The translations under genes and the position numbers were made by a program. From JANRKN01 sp033763435 (GTDB taxonomy: Bacteria > Planctomycetota > Phycisphaerae > Phycisphaerales > UBA1924), in contig JANRKN010000159.1 in NCBI GenBank assembly GCA_033763435.1, positions 1 to 38,051 on the forward strand: a DNA stretch of 38,051 nucleotides. Direction: 5' to 3'. Of the stretch, positions 16,223 to 24,158 are shown in pieces. The notes beneath the pieces were generated by a model that saw only the letters and a program-made list of their open reading frames with translations, was not told the origin of the DNA and ran no database searches. How positions within the stretch are numbered: position 1 is the stretch's first letter; each line of letters starts with the position of its first letter.

Positions 16223-16338
16223 CGGTCCGCTCCTTGACCTCAATCCACCCGGTCATCGTGCCCGGGCCCAGCGAGCGCCGCGCCGGAAGAGGCGGGGCTC
16301 ACCTGTCGAAGACGCGTCCATGCGCTTCGCGTGGGCCG

Positions 16339-16366
16339 AGTATACCGCGGAGGATGAAAAAATCCT
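16339..16366 (-). promoter_or_regulatory. AT-rich region before fliA with candidate -10 and inverted repeat
   Basis: Within a GC-rich window, the 170 bases before fliA are unusually AT-rich. TATACT (minus strand, 16339-16344) is a good -10 hexamer, but no consensus -35 sits 16-18 bases upstream. Directly upstream lies the inverted repeat AGGAT-N6-ATCCT (16351-16366), where an activator or repressor could bind. A run of seven T (minus strand) follows the stop of the preceding gene. This suggests that fliA has its own regulated promoter besides the operon transcript. Confidence 0.4.
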
Positions 16367-16397
16367 GTTTGTGGATTCTCTGTTCAAAAAAACTCAA

Positions 16398-16685
16398 TCA
16401 ACTCGCGTCCGCGCCGGTCTCCGCCGGTGGGTTTGTGGAAGACGTTGGGGATGAAGTGGGGACAACCGGTGCGCCGGCGCCGGTGACGGTCTGAAGATGG
16501 TCTTGGATCACGCGCTCGCCGACGAGCCCGAGGGCCCAGCCGACGAACTGGCAGATGACCATGGCGACCAGCGCGTTGGTGAGGACGGTGGTCGCGGGGT
16601 TCTGCGCCATGAGGCCCGCGAAAATCGCGACGGAAAAGCCCGCGAGGCCGCTGATGCCGGCGATGACCTTGGAGGGGCTGAACAC
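16398..16685 (-). CDS. Small two-helix membrane protein of unknown function
   Basis: This is a 95-residue protein I do not recognise. Two hydrophobic helices are clear: about residues 7-28 (VIAGISGLAGFSVAIFAGLMA) and 33-57 (TVLTNALVAMVICQFVGWALGLV). They are followed by a short charged segment (GERVIQDHLQ) and a Thr/Pro/Ser-rich tail. The start is GTG, with GAGGG a few bases upstream. It sits between flhG and fliA on the same strand, so a flagellar role is possible but unproven. In Bacillus the corresponding stretch holds chemotaxis genes instead. The 143 bases before it are AT-richer than average. Confidence 0.7.
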   Translation of the reverse strand: MFSPSKVIAGISGLAGFSVAIFAGLMAQNPATTVLTNALVAMVICQFVGWALGLVGERVIQDHLQTVTGAGAPVVPTSSPTSSTNPPAETGADAS

Positions 16686-16828
16686 GCCCTCGCTATCGCA
16701 AATCGGGGGCCGGGAGTTGAGCTTTCCGGTCCTGAACGTGAAAAAAATCCGCGCGGTAACTCAAGCGGACGTCGGACGCTTTGCGCAGCTGGGGGATGCG
16801 CGGGGCGCACAAGCTCAGAAATGTTGTC

Positions 16829-18133
16829 TTAGCGCGCCCGCCCGAACAGGCGGCCGACGAGCGACGTCGGCTCCGACGGCTGGGCCGTCACCTTCACCCC
16901 CAAGCGGGGGGCGAGGGTCATTGCGAGCGTGCGGATATCGCGCGCCGCGGCGGACTTGGGCGAGCGCAGCGTCAGAGGCTCCCGGGCACGGATCGACTCG
17001 GGCACGCGCGGGTCGGCCGCGATCCACCCGGCCAGGGGCAGGCCCAGCGACAGGAAGCGCTGCGCGACCAGCGCCACCCGGCGGTGAATCGCGATCGCCT
17101 CGTCCTCGCTCTCGACCTGATTGGCCACGAGCATCATCGCGGGCGCGGTCACGCCCGGGGCGCACGGGCGCGGCGCGCTTTCGGTCAGCGTCCGACACTT
17201 GATCAACGCGTAGGCGTCGGCGATCGAGGTCGGCTCGGGTGTCGCGACGACGAGCGTGCAGTCGGCCGCGGCGACAAATCCCAGCACCGACGGGTTCACG
17301 CCCGCGCCCGTGTCGAGGATCACGAGGTCGGTGTCGCGCTCGAGCGCGGCGAGGCCTGAGAGCAGCGTGTCCAGCTCGCGGTCAGAAAGGTCGGCCATGC
17401 GCGCGACGCCCACGGAGCCCGGGACGAGGCGGAAGCCGCCCGGTGCGAGCGTCGCGAGGGCCGAGAGCGGGACCTGATCGCTGCCGAGCAGCGCGCGGTC
17501 GAGCCGGCGCGCGGGGTTGAGGCCGCAGAGCACGTCGGCGTTGGCCAGCGCGAGGTCGCCGTCGACGAGCGTGGTGCGCACGCCCAGCGACTGGAAGGCG
17601 ATCGAGAGGTTCACGGCCAGCGTCGTCTTGCCGACGCCGCCCTTGCCCGAGGAAATCGCGAGCACGGGCACGCGACGGACGGCCGGGGGCGCGGGGGGGG
17701 TCTGAGGCGCGGGGGTCTGCGCGGGCGCGGCGGCCTTGGGAGGCGGAACGCTCGCGGGCGCGGGCTGAGATTGGGGCTTGGCTCGCGGCGCGCCCGAGAG
17801 GGCCTCGACCAGCGCGCGGAGGCGCTCGGCCTGATCCTTCGGAGCGGCCTGCATTCCCGGCGCGGGCGGACTGCTCACCGGCGCGGCCAGCCCGATCCGC
17901 GACTGGGGCGCGCGGGCTCCCATCGACTCGCGGCCGACCAGGCCCATGTCGCGCACCTTGACCACCAGCCCGGGCGCCGAGACCGAGCCCGCGGGGGCGT
18001 GGTGGGATTGATGGTCGGCGTGGATGAAGACCCCCTCGGTGACCATGGGGCCCGAAATGACCTGGTCGACGGTCGGGCCGCGCGTGCCCGAGTCGGCATC
18101 GATCAACAGATTCCGCTGGGGCTCGGACTTCAC
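16829..18133 (-). CDS. flhG: FlhG, MinD-type ATPase controlling flagellar number/placement
   Basis: FlhG (YlxH/FleN) is a ParA/MinD-family ATPase that stimulates the GTPase FlhF and limits flagellar number. Of 434 residues, the ATPase domain begins near 155: deviant Walker A SSGKGGVGKTT (161-171), switch region VDGDLALANADVLCGL, and LVILDTGAGVNPSVLGF. The FlhF-activating motif DQAxxLR, normally at the extreme N-terminus, is present as DQAERLR at 100-106, followed by a Pro/Ala-rich linker. About 95 extra N-terminal residues precede it. The GTG start overlaps the flhF stop as GTGA, indicating translational coupling and supporting the long form. An internal ATG at 17854 would give a conventional length but has no clear ribosome binding site. 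Confidence 0.9.
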   Translation of the reverse strand: MKSEPQRNLLIDADSGTRGPTVDQVISGPMVTEGVFIHADHQSHHAPAGSVSAPGLVVKVRDMGLVGRESMGARAPQSRIGLAAPVSSPPAPGMQAAPKDQAERLRALVEALSGAPRAKPQSQPAPASVPPPKAAAPAQTPAPQTPPAPPAVRRVPVLAISSGKGGVGKTTLAVNLSIAFQSLGVRTTLVDGDLALANADVLCGLNPARRLDRALLGSDQVPLSALATLAPGGFRLVPGSVGVARMADLSDRELDTLLSGLAALERDTDLVILDTGAGVNPSVLGFVAAADCTLVVATPEPTSIADAYALIKCRTLTESAPRPCAPGVTAPAMMLVANQVESEDEAIAIHRRVALVAQRFLSLGLPLAGWIAADPRVPESIRAREPLTLRSPKSAAARDIRTLAMTLAPRLGVKVTAQPSEPTSLVGRLFGRAR

Positions 18134-18894
18134 GCGCGGACCTCCGCGGCGCCCCGACGGGGCACAACGACGACCGGAGCCTCGGCGTCGCTCACCTCAG
18201 CGATCACCGGTTCCGGGGGGGCATTCTTGACCCCTTCCGAGCCTTCGTCCTGGGAATTCCACCCGTCGAGCACCAAGGCCGCGATTTGCTCGGGCGTCGC
18301 GAAGCGGAACTGGTCGGGCACCTCCTGCCCGGTGGTGACCAGGGCCAGGGGCAAACCGGCGTGGTTGGGAAGGTTCGCGAGGACGCCCAGCTGCACGGCC
18401 TCGTCGAGCTTGGTCAGGATCAGCCGGTCGGGCGAGGCGACGCGGAACTGCTCGACCGCCTTGCGGAGGACGGGTTCGGTCGAGGTCGCGGAGAGGACCA
18501 GGTGGGTCTGGTCGGCGCGGGCCGCGGCGAGGAAACGGGCGAGGTCGTTGAGGCGCGCGCCGTCGTTCTGCGAGCGACCGGCGTTGTCCATCAGCACGAC
18601 GTCGCAGTCGCGCAGCGCGGCCAGAGCCGGCGAGACTTCGGGGGGCGTCAGCACGACGCGCAGCGGCAGGCCCAGAATGTTCGCGTAGGTGCGGAGCTGA
18701 TCGACCGCAGCGATGCGGTAGGTGTCGGTGGTGAGCAGGCCCACGCGGAGGCCCTGGCGGAGCTTGAAGTGCGCCGCGAGCTTGGCGATGGTGGTCGTCT
18801 TGCCCACGCCCGTGGGGCCGACAAGGGCGATGACGTGCGGGCGATTGGGCGAGGCGGGCCCGCGCTCGGGCACCTCGGGCGCGCGACAGGGCAA
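18130..18894 (-). CDS. flhF: FlhF GTPase, C-terminal part (NG domain) downstream of in-frame stop
   Basis: FlhF is an SRP-type GTPase that marks the site of flagellar assembly. This part holds the whole G domain: P-loop GPTGVGKTTTIAKLAA, then TTDTYRIAAVDQLRTYANILGLPLRVV, VVLMDNAGRSQND, and ILTKLDEAVQLG. A variable tail of about 45 residues ends at the GTGA overlap with flhG. The reading frame continues unbroken upstream to the TAG at 18949-18951 and, beyond it, is the same frame as the N-terminal half. The 5' boundary given is a TTG codon without a ribosome binding site, so independent initiation is doubtful. This half more likely belongs to one 493-codon gene disrupted by a single stop codon. 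Confidence 0.85.
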   Translation of the reverse strand: MPCRAPEVPERGPASPNRPHVIALVGPTGVGKTTTIAKLAAHFKLRQGLRVGLLTTDTYRIAAVDQLRTYANILGLPLRVVLTPPEVSPALAALRDCDVVLMDNAGRSQNDGARLNDLARFLAAARADQTHLVLSATSTEPVLRKAVEQFRVASPDRLILTKLDEAVQLGVLANLPNHAGLPLALVTTGQEVPDQFRFATPEQIAALVLDGWNSQDEGSEGVKNAPPEPVIAEVSDAEAPVVVVPRRGAAEVRA

Positions 18895-18948
18895 CTGCGA
18901 GGCGAGCGCGGCGAGGATCGCGGGTCGCGCGTCGGCGGGCGAACGGAG

Positions 18949-19611
18949 CTAGGCTGAGCGGGAGCCCTGGACAATCCGCTGGACGATCGTCGCGTCCACG
19001 CCCGCGAGGCTCAGACGCTCGGCGAGTGCGGCCAAGGGTTCAGGCACCAGACCCGCGAGCGAGGCGGAACTGATCGGGACCGCGCGGCTGACCGAGAGCA
19101 CCTCGGTGACCATCTTCTTGATCGAGGCCAGCTCGTCGTGCAGCGCGCGGGCGGCGCCAGCGTCGACAGGCGCGAAGGGCGCGGGCGTCGCGAGCGGATG
19201 GCGCGGGCGCGCGGGCTGGGGCGGAGTCGCGGCGGCGGGCGTCGCATAGGCGCGCTGGGCCGAGGCGCCGGCGAGCGCGGAGGCGGCATGCACGATCGCG
19301 GGCGAAGCGACCGGCGACGAGGAGGGCTGCGACGAGGAGGGCTGCGCGGGCGAGGGCTGGGCGGGCGGGGCTGTACGGAGCGACGAGCGGCCTGCTCCCG
19401 CGGCGGTCGGCTGCGTGCGTGCGGGCGTGTTCGTCGGTGCGGGCGCGGCGGTGATCTCGACCTGGGCGCGCGCGCCGAGCCCGAAGAGGCCGCCCGACTT
19501 GAAGGAGCGTGCGTGGAGGATGACCGCGTGCGGTCCCAGCGCGGCTTTGACCTGCGCGAGCGCGGCCGCCATCGTCGGGGCACGGAAGGTTTGCAGCGCG
19601 GGATCGGGCAT
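18949..19611 (-). CDS. flhF: FlhF GTPase, N-terminal part (B domain and start of N domain), ended by in-frame TAG
   Basis: The first 55 residues match the basic B domain of FlhF: QTFRAPTMAAALAQVKAALG, AVILHARSFKSGGLFGLG, and VEITAA. A Pro/Ser/Ala-rich linker follows (about 57-150). The helical N domain then begins (ALHDELASIKKMVTEVL; LVPEPLAALAERLSLAGVDATIVQRIVQ). The frame ends at TAG (18949-18951) after 220 codons, in the middle of the N domain, but stays open for the next 18 codons and runs straight into the G-domain half. AAGGA precedes the ATG at about ten bases. It could be a point-mutated gene, a sequence error, or a recoded or readthrough codon. Confidence 0.85.
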   Translation of the reverse strand: MPDPALQTFRAPTMAAALAQVKAALGPHAVILHARSFKSGGLFGLGARAQVEITAAPAPTNTPARTQPTAAGAGRSSLRTAPPAQPSPAQPSSSQPSSSPVASPAIVHAASALAGASAQRAYATPAAATPPQPARPRHPLATPAPFAPVDAGAARALHDELASIKKMVTEVLSVSRAVPISSASLAGLVPEPLAALAERLSLAGVDATIVQRIVQGSRSA

Positions 19612-19786
19612 CGTCGGGCCGTCCTTGGCCTCAGGCGGTTCGTCGCGGGGACAGCGTGCTTCGGGGCCGACTCCGCCGACGGATCCGACGCACGGAGGTG
19701 AGTGTATCGGCTGAACTCCTCATGCGGCGTGCCGGGCGGATGTGAAAAGTCTGGGGACAGTTGCGCGGGCGGGAGTTACGCCGCGC

Positions 19787-21943
19787 TCATGCCGCGGGCG
19801 CGGCGACCAGACCGGCCTCGTTCGCGGGCGGGGGCATGATCAGCGCGACGGACTCGACCTCGACGGTCGGGATGATCTCGTTGAAGCCCAGCACCGCGAC
19901 GCCGGGGATCGTGGGCTCGAGGATCTGGCGCACGACCGCGCGGACCTGGTGGCTGGCGACCACGACCGGGAGCGCGCCCGAGGCGGTGGCGACCTCGAGG
20001 CCCTTGGCGATCTGGTCGGCGATCTTCCGCGAGACGCGGGCGGGCATGTTGACGCTGGTGCCGCCCGGGCCGCGGTCGATGTAGGCGTTGATCTGATCTT
20101 CCAGCGTCGGGTCGAGCGTGACGCAGACCAGGCGCGACTTGCCCTCTTCGTCGGGCGGGGCGTACTGCTGGCAGATCGTCCGGCGCAGGGCGTTGCGGAC
20201 GTACTCGGTCAGCACGTCGATGTCCTTGGTCTTGGTGCCCCAGTCCGAGACGGTCTCGAGGATCGTCTCGAGGTCGCGCACGGGGACGCGCTCGCGCAGC
20301 AGGTTCTGGAGCAGGCGCTGAAGGTCCGCGGGCTTGATGACCGCGGGGACGGTTTCCTCGACGAGCTTGGCGCTCTTGGCCTTGACCTGCTCGAGCAGGT
20401 TGTTGATCTCGTCGCGCGTGAGCAGCTCTTCGGCATGGCGGCGGACGAGCTCGGTCAGGTGCGTCGCGAGCACGGCGCTGGGCTCGACGACGGTGAAGTT
20501 CTGCGTCTCGGCGCGGGTGCGCAGGGCGGGGTCGATCCACCACGCGTCGAGGTTGAAGGCGGGCTCGCGGGTGGGCTCGCCGTCGAGCGGACCGGTCGCG
20601 ATGCCGGAGTTCATGGCCAGGAGCTTGCCCGGGCGGATCTGGGCGCTGGCGACGGGGTTGCCGCGGACCTTGACGCGGTAGGCGGTGGGCGGGAGCGTGA
20701 GGTTGTCGCGGATGCGGACGGGGGGCATGACGAGCCCGAGCTCGACGGCGAGCTGACGGCGCGAGGCGCTGATGCGCTCGAGGAGGTCGCCGCCCTGGTT
20801 CTGATCGACGAGGGCGACGAGCGCGTAGCCCAGTTCGAGTTCGAGCGTGTCGACCTTGAGCAGGTTCTCGACGGGCGGAGCTTCGACGGGCTTGGGGGCG
20901 GAGGCCTCGGCCTGCTTCTGGGCCTTGGCAGCCTTGGCCGAGCGCATCATGTAGAGGGCGATGGCGATCATGGCGCCAGCGGTGGCCAGGAGGGGGAGCG
21001 AGGGCAGGGGCGTGAGGGTGAGGACGACGAGGAAGCCGGCGGTGATGAGCAGGCCCCGGGGCTGGCTGACGATCTGGTCGGCGAGGGCGTCGCCGAGCTG
21101 AGCGCGCGAGCCCGAGCGGGTGACGATGAGGGCCGAGGCGATGGCGATGACGAAGGCGGGGATCTGGGAGGTGAGGCCGTCGCCGATGGTGAGCTTGGTG
21201 AAGACCTCGGCGGTCTGTCCGGCGTCCCATCCGCGAGCGACGACGCCGACGGCAAACCCGCCCGCGACGTTGATCGCGGTGATGATGAGGCCGGCGATGG
21301 CATCGCCGCGGACGAACTTGGAGGCGCCGTCCATGGCGCCGTAGAAGTCGGCTTCCTGGGCGAGCTTTTCGCGGCGCTCGCGGGCCTGAGACTCGTTGAT
21401 GATGCCGGCGTTGAGGTCCGAGTCGATCGCCATCTGCTTGCCGGGCATGGCGTCGAGCGTGAATCGCGCGGCGACTTCGGAGATGCGGGTCGCGCCCTTG
21501 GTAATGACGACGAACTGCACGATGATGAGGATCAGGAAGATGACGATGCCGACGTAGAGCGAGTCGCCCGCGACGAAGTCGCCGAAGGCCATGATCACCT
21601 GCCCGGCGACGGCTGCGGCTTCCTCGGGCGTGGCGGCATCCGCGGTCAGGATGAGGCGCGTGGAGGCGATGTTCAGCACCAGCCGGAAGAGCGTCAGCGC
21701 GAGCAGCAGCGAGGGGAACACGCTGAAATCCAGCGGGTGCTCCATGTAGATCGTCGTCAGCAGGATCACCAGCGAGACGGCGATGTTGAGGCAGATCAGC
21801 ACGTCCATCACCACCGGCGGCAACGGCACCAGCAGCACCGTCAGCATCGACACGAACGCCAGCGGCACGAACAGCCCCCGGTACTCACGCAGCTTGAGCA
21901 CCCACGGCGGAAGGCGGAAGTTGTTCGCAGCGGCGGTCGACAT
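19787..21943 (-). CDS. flhA: Flagellar export gate protein FlhA
   Basis: FlhA is the largest membrane component of the flagellar type III export gate and binds substrates and chaperones through its cytoplasmic ring. At 718 residues it is close to the usual about 690-700. The N-terminal half has about eight hydrophobic helices (from LFVPLAFVSMLTVLLVPLPPVVMDVLICLNIAVSLVILLTTIY). It holds the family signature FPSLLLALTLFRLVLNIASTRLIL and the FHIPEP-loop region EVAARFTLDAMPGKQMAIDSDLNAGII. The C-terminal cytosolic domain begins near residue 370 (LKVDTLELELGYALV) and includes LRERVPVRDLETILE. flhB lies 21 bases upstream on the same strand, and flhF follows after 175 bases. Confidence 0.96.
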   Translation of the reverse strand: MSTAAANNFRLPPWVLKLREYRGLFVPLAFVSMLTVLLVPLPPVVMDVLICLNIAVSLVILLTTIYMEHPLDFSVFPSLLLALTLFRLVLNIASTRLILTADAATPEEAAAVAGQVIMAFGDFVAGDSLYVGIVIFLILIIVQFVVITKGATRISEVAARFTLDAMPGKQMAIDSDLNAGIINESQARERREKLAQEADFYGAMDGASKFVRGDAIAGLIITAINVAGGFAVGVVARGWDAGQTAEVFTKLTIGDGLTSQIPAFVIAIASALIVTRSGSRAQLGDALADQIVSQPRGLLITAGFLVVLTLTPLPSLPLLATAGAMIAIALYMMRSAKAAKAQKQAEASAPKPVEAPPVENLLKVDTLELELGYALVALVDQNQGGDLLERISASRRQLAVELGLVMPPVRIRDNLTLPPTAYRVKVRGNPVASAQIRPGKLLAMNSGIATGPLDGEPTREPAFNLDAWWIDPALRTRAETQNFTVVEPSAVLATHLTELVRRHAEELLTRDEINNLLEQVKAKSAKLVEETVPAVIKPADLQRLLQNLLRERVPVRDLETILETVSDWGTKTKDIDVLTEYVRNALRRTICQQYAPPDEEGKSRLVCVTLDPTLEDQINAYIDRGPGGTSVNMPARVSRKIADQIAKGLEVATASGALPVVVASHQVRAVVRQILEPTIPGVAVLGFNEIIPTVEVESVALIMPPPANEAGLVAAPAA

Positions 21944-21964
21944 GGCGGCAGGTCAGATGCGGAT

Positions 21965-23077
21965 TCAGCCCGCGGCGGGCATCGTCTCCGGTGAGGTGTT
22001 CGGCGGGGTCAGGCGCGGACGGTTGGTCTCGTCGAGCCGGTAGACGTACGCGAGCAATTCGGCGACGGCCTGGTAGTGCTCGGCGGGGACGTCTTGGCCG
22101 ATCTCGACGCCGTAGTAGAGCGCGCGGGCGAGCGGGGGGCGCTCGACGATCGGCACGCCGTGGGTCATCGCGATCTGGCGGATGCGCATCGCGAGAAAGT
22201 CGACGCCCTTGGCGACGACGCGCGGCGCGGCCATGGTCTCGGCGTCGTAGCGCAGCGCGACGGAGAAGTGCGTGGGGTTGGTGACGATGACGTCGGCCTT
22301 GGGCACGGCCTGGTTGACGCGCTGCAGAGCCATCTGGCGCGCCATGCGGAAGCGCCGGGCCTTCATCTCGGGGTCGCCTTCCATGCTCTTGCGCTCGTCG
22401 GTGACTTCCTGGCGCGTCATCTTGAGATCCTGCATGTACTGCCAGCGCTGGTAGAGATAGTCGCAGAGGCCGATGATGAGCATGACCGCGAGGAGCCAGA
22501 TCAGCAGCTCGACGATCAGCTTGAGCATCAGCGCGATGCCCGGGAGCAGATCGAGCGAGGCGAGCTGGAGCATGTCGGGGATCCGGCGTGAGATGTACCA
22601 CACCCCCACCGCCGACATGATCGAGACCTTGAGCAGCGAGCTGAGCAGGCGGACCTGCCCCTTGAGATTGAAGAGCCGGCCCAGGCCCGTGATCGGGTTG
22701 AGCCGGTTCAGGTCGGGGCTGAGGGGTTCGGTGGTGAGGAGCGCGCCGGTTTGCACGAGGTTCGCGGCCGCGGCGACGAGGAGTGTGACGCCCAGGAGAG
22801 GCGCGGCGATGATCAGCGCCTGACCGCCCGCGGATCGGACGAGGGCGAGCAGCTCGCCGGTCATGATCGAGGAGGCCGAGGGCGCCAGCGACTCGAGCAT
22901 GATCGTGTGCAGCGTGCGGACCATGAACCCGCCGAGGACGGCCAGGAGGATGACGGCGGCGATGAGCTCGATGGCCGCGGCGAGGTCGGTGCTCTTGGCG
23001 ACCTGACCCTTGTCGCGCGCATCCTGGATGCGGCGGCCTGTCGGGAGCTCGGTCTTTTCGCCCATGTCTTCGGCCAT
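21965..23077 (-). CDS. flhB: Flagellar export specificity-switch protein FlhB
   Basis: FlhB is the export-gate protein that switches substrate class from rod/hook to filament after self-cleavage. The 370 residues start with EKTELPTGRRIQDARDKGQVAKS, the standard FlhB N-terminus. Four hydrophobic segments follow (about 32-55, 85-108, 143-163, 183-208). The cytosolic part has the autocleavage site N267-P268-T269-H270 (VIVTNPTHFSVALRYD), then APRVVAKGVDFLAMRIR and VPIVERPPLARALY. All key residues are intact, so the switch is expected to work. The short Pro-rich tail (PRLTPPNTSPETMPAAG) is variable in the family. fliR lies nine bases upstream. Confidence 0.96.
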   Translation of the reverse strand: MAEDMGEKTELPTGRRIQDARDKGQVAKSTDLAAAIELIAAVILLAVLGGFMVRTLHTIMLESLAPSASSIMTGELLALVRSAGGQALIIAAPLLGVTLLVAAAANLVQTGALLTTEPLSPDLNRLNPITGLGRLFNLKGQVRLLSSLLKVSIMSAVGVWYISRRIPDMLQLASLDLLPGIALMLKLIVELLIWLLAVMLIIGLCDYLYQRWQYMQDLKMTRQEVTDERKSMEGDPEMKARRFRMARQMALQRVNQAVPKADVIVTNPTHFSVALRYDAETMAAPRVVAKGVDFLAMRIRQIAMTHGVPIVERPPLARALYYGVEIGQDVPAEHYQAVAELLAYVYRLDETNRPRLTPPNTSPETMPAAG

Positions 23078-23086
23078 GCGTCGGTC

Positions 23087-23872
23087 TCAGCGGGCTCCCA
23101 GGGTGTGCGTCCAGCGAAGGATGTTCTCGAGGGCCACGGAGATCTCTTCGGCGCCCGCGTGCGCGACGGCGGTGAGGCTCGCCGCGAGCACGAGGAAGCC
23201 CGCGAGAATCTTGATCGAGAATCCGATGGTCATGACGTTGAGCTGCGGCATCGTCTTGTTCAGCACGCCGATCGCGACCAGCACGAGAAAGATCAACGCC
23301 CCCACCGGCGCCGAGACTCGCAAGGCCAGCTCAAAGCCCGAACTCAGCGTCGCGGTGACGAGCGAGAGCGGCGTCTGGTCCGCGCGGAGCGTGCCCAGCG
23401 GCGCGTTGGCGAACGAGCCCAGCAGCGTCGCGAAGAGCAGGTTCAGCCCGCCCAGCGCGATGAAGAGCCCGAGCGCCACGAACGAGAGCAGTTGGCCCAG
23501 AAGGTCCATGTCGGTGTCGTTGAGCGGGTTGTACACGCGGGCGAGGCCGAAGCCCATCTGCTGGCTGACGATGACGCCGGCCATGTCCATCGCGAGGATC
23601 GGGAGCGTGGCGATGAGGCCCATGACGCCGCCGATCAGCGCCTCGCGGAGCACCAGGGGCGCGAGCTCGAGGATCGTCGTGCTGGGCGGGAGCTGGGGCG
23701 GGGCGATCATGGGGTAGATGGCCGCGGCGAACATCAGGACGAGCAGCGCCTTCACCCGCGCGGGGATCATCACGCTCGAGAGCAGTGGCGCGAAGATGAG
23801 CAGCCCCGCCAGCCGGAACATCACCAGCAGGAACGGCACCGCGTGAACAGCGAACAGCTCGGCCAGGCCCAC
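23087..23872 (-). CDS. fliR: Flagellar export gate protein FliR
   Basis: FliR, with FliP and FliQ, forms the helical core channel of the flagellar type III export gate. The 261 residues are the usual length and largely hydrophobic with about six membrane segments. Recognisable features are FRLAGLLIFAPLLSSVMIPARVKALLVLMFA near the N-terminus, EALIGGVMGL, and GVIVSQQMGFGLARVYNPLNDTDMDLLGQLLSFVALGLFIALGG. The C-terminal APVGALIFLVLVAIGVLNKTMPQLNVMTIGFSIKILAGFLVL is also typical. The start is GTG at 23872, three bases after the fliQ stop, implying coupling. The order fliP-fliQ-fliR-flhB-flhA is the standard gate block. Confidence 0.95.
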   Translation of the reverse strand: MGLAELFAVHAVPFLLVMFRLAGLLIFAPLLSSVMIPARVKALLVLMFAAAIYPMIAPPQLPPSTTILELAPLVLREALIGGVMGLIATLPILAMDMAGVIVSQQMGFGLARVYNPLNDTDMDLLGQLLSFVALGLFIALGGLNLLFATLLGSFANAPLGTLRADQTPLSLVTATLSSGFELALRVSAPVGALIFLVLVAIGVLNKTMPQLNVMTIGFSIKILAGFLVLAASLTAVAHAGAEEISVALENILRWTHTLGAR

Positions 23873-23875
23873 GGA

Positions 23876-24139
23876 TCACCTCAGCGTCAGCGTGAAGAGT
23901 TCCTGCGTGTACTCGAGCAGCATCGAGATGATCCACGGCAGCATCAGGCCCGCCGCGACGACCATCACCACGATCTTGGGGACGAACGCGATCGTCTGGT
24001 CCTGGATCGTCGTTGCCGCCTGAAGGATCGAGATCACCAGGCCCACGGCGATGCCCGCGAGCAGGATGGGACCGGCGATCTTGAGCGTGATCACCAGCGC
24101 GTCGCGCACCAGGTCCAGCGTGGAATGGTCGATCGTCAT
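23876..24139 (-). CDS. fliQ: Flagellar export gate protein FliQ
   Basis: FliQ is a small two-helix subunit of the FliPQR export channel. The 87 residues match the family length. The two membrane helices are about 17-40 (LVITLKIAGPILLAGIAVGLVISILQA) and 52-75 (VPKIVVMVVAAGLMLPWIISMLLEY), joined by the conserved TTIQDQTIAFVPK loop. The start at MTIDHSTLDLVRDAL (24139) is chosen because FliQ proteins begin shortly before the first helix; the frame upstream is Arg/Pro-rich shadow. It lies 19 bases after fliP and three bases before fliR. Confidence 0.95.
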   Translation of the reverse strand: MTIDHSTLDLVRDALVITLKIAGPILLAGIAVGLVISILQAATTIQDQTIAFVPKIVVMVVAAGLMLPWIISMLLEYTQELFTLTLR

Positions 24140-24158
24140 GCAACGACTCCAAGGCCGC

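Noticed and set aside
16699..16715. Sigma-54-like GG-N10-GC element before the small membrane protein gene
   Set aside because: Only a partial match to TGGCAC/TTGC, and it would put the transcript start almost at the start codon.
19704..19711. GCCGATAC (minus strand) before flhF as a sigma-28 -10
   Set aside because: No TAAA-like -35 at the required 15-base distance upstream.
19742..21994. Long plus-strand reading frame (750 codons) opposite flhA
   Set aside because: Its translation is dominated by Asp, Glu, Gly, Arg, His and Gln as expected for the complement of a membrane protein gene; flhA is certain.
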